Shown: positions 60,561-64,000 of the stretch, piece by piece
Layout of the letters: every line of letters starts with the position of its first letter
Position numbering within the stretch: position 1 is the first letter of the stretch
Origin: Streptomyces hyaluromycini
GTDB taxonomy: Bacteria > Actinomycetota > Actinomycetes > Streptomycetales > Streptomycetaceae
DNA length: 64,000 bases
Assembly: GCF_002217755.1 (NCBI RefSeq)
Contig: NZ_BCFL01000019.1
Span: 248,001-312,000, forward strand
Reading direction: 5' to 3'
The notes under the pieces: generated by a model
Told to the model about the DNA's origin: nothing
Seen by the model: only the letters and a program-made list of their open reading frames with translations
Database searches by the model: none
Translations under genes and position numbers: made by a program

Positions 60561-61433
60561 GTGCGCTTTCGACTGACCCGTGACCAGGAGGCGTTGCGGG
60601 CGGGCATGCGGGAGCTGCTCGGGCGCCGCTTCGACGGCGCGGTGCTGCGGGCGGCCGCCGGCGCGCCGGGCCGGCTGGACCGGGGCCTGTGGCGGGAGCT
60701 GGGAGCCGCCGGGTTCTTCGCGCTGCGGCTGCCCGAGGCCGACGGCGGTGTCGGACTCGGCCTGGCCGAAGCCGTGTTGGTGTTCGAGGAGGCGGGGCGG
60801 GCGCTGCTGCCCGGCCCGCTGGTGGCCACCCACCTCGCGGCGGCCGACGTGCCCGGCGCGGCCACCGGGGAGGCCGTGGTGGCCCGTGCGGACGGCGGCC
60901 TGGTGGAGTGGCTGGCCGAGGCCGACGAGGTGACGGGGGACGCGTCGGGGGCCGTACCGGTGCGCTCGGTGGACCCGTTGACGCCCCTGCACCGCGTCCC
61001 CGGGCCGGTCTCCGGGCCGCCCGACCCGGTCGCCGTGCTCCTCACCGCCGCCGAGCAGCTCGGCACGGCCACGCGCGCGTGCGAGCTGGCCGTGCAACAC
61101 GCACGCACGCGCGTGCAGTTCGGGCAGCCGATCGGAGCGTTCCAGGCGGTCAAGCATCTGTGCGCCGACATGCTGGTGCGCGCCGAGACCGCGCGGGCGG
61201 CCGTCTACGCGGCCGCCGTGACCTCCGCCCCCGCGGACATCGCGGCGGCCCGGCTGCTCGCCGACGAGGCCGCCGTGCGCGGCGCCCGGGACTGCCTCCA
61301 GGTGCACGGCGGGATGGGCTTCACCTGGGAGTCGGAGGTGCATCTGCATCTGAAACGGACATGGGTGCGGGCACAGCGTGGTGGTGCGAACACGGAGAGT
61401 GAGGAGATGCTCGCCGCGGAGCTGCTCAGCTGA
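60561..61433 (+). CDS. Short acyl-CoA dehydrogenase subunit
   Basis: 290 residues from GTG, against about 380 for the family. N-terminal and C-terminal helical domains are present (LTRDQEALRAGMRELL; VQFGQPIGAFQAVKHLCADMLVRAE; QVHGGMGFTWESEVHLHLKR). The central beta domain is mostly missing (about 115-165). Such cut-down subunits occur in heterotetrameric acyl-CoA dehydrogenases and depend on the partner for the flavin site. Confidence 0.82.
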   Translation: MRFRLTRDQEALRAGMRELLGRRFDGAVLRAAAGAPGRLDRGLWRELGAAGFFALRLPEADGGVGLGLAEAVLVFEEAGRALLPGPLVATHLAAADVPGAATGEAVVARADGGLVEWLAEADEVTGDASGAVPVRSVDPLTPLHRVPGPVSGPPDPVAVLLTAAEQLGTATRACELAVQHARTRVQFGQPIGAFQAVKHLCADMLVRAETARAAVYAAAVTSAPADIAAARLLADEAAVRGARDCLQVHGGMGFTWESEVHLHLKRTWVRAQRGGANTESEEMLAAELLS

Positions 61434-61860
61434 GCGTTCGAAACGGCTCTGGCCTGCGGAATCATGGGTTCTGGCGGTCGGGATGTCGCGGATTGTGGCA
61501 TACCGGAATCACGGAGCGTTGATACCGGGTTGTGTCCAACGCGTGACTCGTCACGGCCTGGAGTCGGCTGTCCCCTCCGGTACCTTCTGTGGGATGCGAG
61601 TGGTTCCGAGGACGAGCCATGCCGGCGGAGCCGTCGAAGCGGCCCCGCCACTCATGGTGCGCACCGCCGCTCGCAGGGCGGTAAGGGCTTGTGCCCCCGC
61701 TTGTTCGACTCCCCGCCGCGAGCGTCGCACAGTATGCCGGAGGCGTACTCCTTCGCGCTGGAATATGCCCGAAGCGCTTGTTGGGGTGACTGTACGTCAA
61801 CCATGCTGTCTCGTAAGGGAATCACGTTCCGTGACCCTTGCTCTGGCCGTTGTTCTGGCC
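61434..61860. other. 427-bp intergenic region
   Basis: No credible gene or strong hairpin. It contains lower-GC stretches (e.g. about 61790-61860) that could hold the promoter for the small membrane peptide and the RsbW-like ATPase. Confidence 0.4.
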
Positions 61861-61968
61861 ATGCAGAAAATGGCTACGATCGTGGCCCTCGTCGTCCTTT
61901 TCGTCGCGGCCCTCGTCGTGGCGTTGGCTCGGCGCGGGTTCATGTGTCCGCCGGTTCGGATGGTGTGA
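61861..61968 (+). CDS. Possible 35-residue single-helix membrane peptide
   Basis: ATG, with reading frame MQKMATIVALVVLFVAALVV then ALARRGFMCPPVRMV and TGA. One transmembrane helix and a basic tail. The ribosome site is weak; it ends 3 bp before the RsbW-like gene. It could be a real small membrane protein, a leader, or chance. Confidence 0.35.
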   Translation: MQKMATIVALVVLFVAALVVALARRGFMCPPVRMV

Positions 61969-61971
61969 GCG

Positions 61972-62463
61972 GTGCAGGTGCTTCAAGTGCAGCTGGAGAT
62001 CCGGCCCGACCCCACGGAGGTGGGGCGGGCCAGAAGGTGGGCCCGCTCGCGCCTCGCCGGGGCCGGTATAGCGGCGGACGAGCCGCTGGCCGAGACGCTG
62101 ATCCTGCTCGTCTCCGAGCTGGTCACCAACGCCGTGGTGCACACCGGCTGTCCGGCCGTACTGCGGCTCTCCCTGCCGGGCACGGACCGCGGGGGCGCCG
62201 ACGAGTCGGTCACCGTACGGCTGGAGGTGGCCGACGCCAGCGACCGCGCGCCCGTGCCGCGGTGCGCCGACGGCGACGCGACCGGCGGCCGCGGCCTCGC
62301 CCTCGTCGACGGGCTCGCCGACCGCTGGGGCTGGAGCCCCGAAGGCGCCGGCAAGCGCATCTGGTGCGAACTCGACCGGTGTTCGCAGCCCCGGCAGGGC
62401 GCGGCGGTCGCGTACGGGGGCGGACTGGCCTCGTACGAAGGGCTGGCCTTCGAGGCGGTGTGA
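61972..62463 (+). CDS. RsbW/SpoIIAB-like ATP-binding anti-sigma/kinase
   Basis: 163 residues from GTG. GHKL ATPase fold: N-box LLVSELVTNAVVHTG, G1 box VADASDRAPVPR, G2 box TGGRGLALVDGLADRWGW. This group, very abundant in Streptomyces, contains kinases/anti-sigma factors that bind STAS partners, such as the one at 56585-56959. Partner pairing here is not shown by operon structure. Confidence 0.85.
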   Translation: MQVLQVQLEIRPDPTEVGRARRWARSRLAGAGIAADEPLAETLILLVSELVTNAVVHTGCPAVLRLSLPGTDRGGADESVTVRLEVADASDRAPVPRCADGDATGGRGLALVDGLADRWGWSPEGAGKRIWCELDRCSQPRQGAAVAYGGGLASYEGLAFEAV

Positions 62464-62786
62464 TCCCGGTGCGCGGCCATGCGCCGGGGGTTGCATCCGT
62501 GCGCGCCCATGGCGAACCGGGGCATAAGTCGTAAAACCCCGTACGGGTGTTGACGCCTTGTGACCGTTTGCTCACGCTTGAGGTCTGCGATTCGCCGCGA
62601 GGGGACGGCGAGGGTCTGGGTGACGGACGCCCTCGTCGAGTGTGGGTCGAGCCGGATGGCGGCGCGCGGGACCGGGCTCGGGGCGGGCCGGTGCGCGTGG
62701 TCGTCCGGATGCAGGGGGAATGGGGGAGGGCCGGTGTCACGCCGCCTCGGGCGTGACACCGGCTTTCGACAGGCGGCGGGCGGTGC
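62464..62786. terminator. 323-bp gap with 14-bp terminator hairpin
   Basis: GCCGGTGTCACGCC (62730-62743) pairs perfectly with 62750-62763 around a 6-nt loop, 24 bp past the cyclase-family stop, and serves as its terminator. A TTTCG follows on the plus strand. The rest of the gap holds no gene. Confidence 0.8.
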
Positions 62787-63722
62787 TCACAGGACGGCCA
62801 CCGGGGCGACCGGAGTGCCCGTGGCCCCGACGAACGGCTCGGGCATCGCCGACAGCAGGAACGCGTACCGGCCGGTTTCTCCACAGGCTGTGGACAACTC
62901 TTCGAGATTCCAGTTCTGGCCCTGCAGCATCCCCATCTCGACCAGGTCCAGGGCGTGCACGGGCAGCCACAGGTCCTCGATCTCGGGCGGGAAGATCTCG
63001 AACGTGAGGGTGTCGTTGGCGACCGCGGCCACGTCGCGCGCGTGGAACCACTCCGGGGTGTGCACCGAGAGACCCGGCGACGGGTAGCCGTACCCGTGCT
63101 TGTCCCCGGCCAGGTACACCTGCACCTGCCCGGTCCTTACGAGGACGATGTCGCCGCTGCGGACGGTCGTCCCGGCGAACTCCTCGGCCGCGTCCAGGTC
63201 CTCCGGAGTGACCGCGTGCCCGCCCGCCAGCCGGTCCACGCCACGCGCGCGTGCCACGTCCAGGAGCACCCCGCGCGAGACGATGTGCCGCGCCTTGTCG
63301 ATCCCGCAGAACTCGGCACCGCCGTGCGCGGTGACGGTGTGCGCCGGGCGGCCGTTGTAGAGCTTCCCCGAGTGCGAGACATGGGTGAGCGCGTCCCAGT
63401 GGGTGCCCGCCTGCAGCCCCATGGTCACGGCGTCGTCGCTGCACGCCACGGTCCCCGGGCCGAAGAGCTCCTGGTTGATCTGCACCATGGCGTGCAGGGG
63501 GTTGACCCGCCCGGGGATCATCCCGGTCTGCACCCCGTCCTGCTGGAGCGGAAGGGCGAGGGGAACGCGGCGCCCGCTCCTGACGGCCGCCACAGCCTCC
63601 CGCACCACCTCGTCGGTGACCAGGTTCAGCGTGCCGATCTCGTCGTCGGCGCCCCAGCGCCCCCAGTTGTTGACGCGCTTGGCGATGTCGTGGAACGCGG
63701 GATGAAGCGCCGGCAGTGACAT
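62787..63722 (-). CDS. Cyclase-family (metal-dependent) hydrolase
   Basis: 311 residues from ATG (MSLPALHPAF) with GGGGAGG. Cyclase/kynurenine-formamidase superfamily: zinc motif HWDALTHVSHSGKLYNG (H-x-D-x-x-x-H) and the later H-containing segment LSVHTPEWFH. Substrates are amides or cyclic acids. In a CoA-ester catabolic locus it could hydrolyse or open a cyclic intermediate. Divergent from the SDR gene, with a shared operator between. Confidence 0.82.
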   Translation of the reverse strand: MSLPALHPAFHDIAKRVNNWGRWGADDEIGTLNLVTDEVVREAVAAVRSGRRVPLALPLQQDGVQTGMIPGRVNPLHAMVQINQELFGPGTVACSDDAVTMGLQAGTHWDALTHVSHSGKLYNGRPAHTVTAHGGAEFCGIDKARHIVSRGVLLDVARARGVDRLAGGHAVTPEDLDAAEEFAGTTVRSGDIVLVRTGQVQVYLAGDKHGYGYPSPGLSVHTPEWFHARDVAAVANDTLTFEIFPPEIEDLWLPVHALDLVEMGMLQGQNWNLEELSTACGETGRYAFLLSAMPEPFVGATGTPVAPVAVL

Positions 63723-63770
63723 CTGGGTCCTCCCCAGGCCTTGTGTCCGCACATCTGACGGGTCATAAAA

Positions 63771-63787
63771 TCTAACGGTCCGTCAGA
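63771..63787. promoter_or_regulatory. CTGACG-type operator between the cyclase and SDR genes
   Basis: TCTAACGGTCCGTCAGA (63771-63787) is a 17-bp palindrome with one mismatched pair, next to a half-site TCTGACGG (63754-63761) and a -10-like TAAAAT (63766-63771). It has the same core as the palindromes at 59310 and 59389. Confidence 0.75.
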
Positions 63788-63808
63788 AACCGCGGGAAGG
63801 GGCCGGGC

Positions 63809-64000
63809 GTGGGGAACTTCTTGGCAGGCAAGGTCGTCGCCGTGACGGGTGCGGGGCGCGGTATCGGACGGGCGGTGGCGCTGGCGGCGGCGGCCGAGGG
63901 GGCGAAGGTCGTCGTCAACGACTACGGCGTCGCGGTCGACGGCGGATCGCCCACGAGCGAGGTCGCCCAGGCCGTCGTCAAGGAGATCGAGGCGGCGGGC
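63809..64000 (+). CDS. Short-chain dehydrogenase/reductase (5' part only)
   Basis: 64 codons from GTG with GGGAAGGGG; the gene continues past the window. Nucleotide-binding motif TGAGRGIGRAVA and a second-strand NDYG, then a segment found in SDRs that act on 3-hydroxyacyl-CoA or cyclic alcohols. Its position beside the CoA ligase/dehydrogenase genes and the shared operator suggest the same pathway. Confidence 0.85.
   Translation, partial: MGNFLAGKVVAVTGAGRGIGRAVALAAAAEGAKVVVNDYGVAVDGGSPTSEVAQAVVKEIEAAG

Overview
This is chromosomal DNA of a Streptomyces or very close relative. The signs are extreme GC bias in third codon positions, many GTG starts, pervasive 4-bp ATGA/GTGA gene overlaps, TTA codons almost absent, a DmdR1-type iron repressor, and gene order that, from memory, resembles the serC-to-purU region of S. 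coelicolor. The window is mostly core and secondary metabolism with several accessory inserts.

0-13.4 kb: a partial membrane-anchored protein, a small secreted protein resembling a carbohydrate-binding remnant, gcvH, a small membrane protein whose start region lies in a perfect 14-bp inverted repeat, serC, a large FAD/Fe-S oxidoreductase coupled to a metallophosphoesterase, a flavin-monooxygenase-like gene divergent from an AraC regulator, a FemX-type peptidyltransferase, and then a 41-residue Pro/Lys-rich peptide gene with its own terminator next to an ABC exporter with a very acidic N-terminus.

13.7-19.5 kb: a secreted 1667-residue polymorphic toxin (N-terminal region, ricin-type lectin, about 640-residue Ala-rich coiled-coil stalk, HINT domain, CdiA-CT RNase A-like tip) coupled to a probable immunity gene and closed by a strong terminator. 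A PhoP-box-like repeat lies upstream.

19.6-34.6 kb: an EamA exporter converging on a two-gene permease operon, then an eight-gene translationally coupled operon (TIGR03084 protein, AtuA-like protein, two acyl-CoA carboxylase subunits, acyl-CoA dehydrogenase, cinnamate-type CoA ligase, enoyl-CoA hydratase, TetR) whose composition recalls acyclic-terpene (atu) catabolism. A second TetR with a 32-bp palindrome at its start and a secreted SnoaL-like protein follow.

34.6-43 kb: citrate synthase and pdxH diverge. Next come a compact minus-strand transcription unit encoding a 12-residue peptide behind a Shine-Dalgarno matching 14 nt of the 16S tail, an IscB (OMEGA) nuclease with a structured candidate guide-RNA region, a RidA/GNAT pair, a PAS protein, a SIS isomerase and dmdR1.

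43-57 kb: an alpha/beta-hydrolase-fold protein lacking its nucleophile and carrying the only TTA codon I found, a perfect 83-bp tandem duplication, an ABC-2 type transporter, a primase-polymerase-like protein, an HTH/TPR regulator, a Pro/Gln-rich membrane protein with TQxI repeats, a solo substrate-binding lipoprotein, purU, and an ECF sigma/anti-sigma pair beside an anti-anti-sigma factor and an EF-hand protein.

57.6-64 kb: a second acyl-CoA catabolic locus (CoA ligase, paired long and short acyl-CoA dehydrogenases, cyclase-family hydrolase, SDR) whose two divergent promoters share a CTGACG-type palindrome, implying one regulator outside the window. Copies of a dispersed streptomycete intergenic repeat occur at about 9.3, 28.7, 42.1, 44.4 and 47.2 kb.
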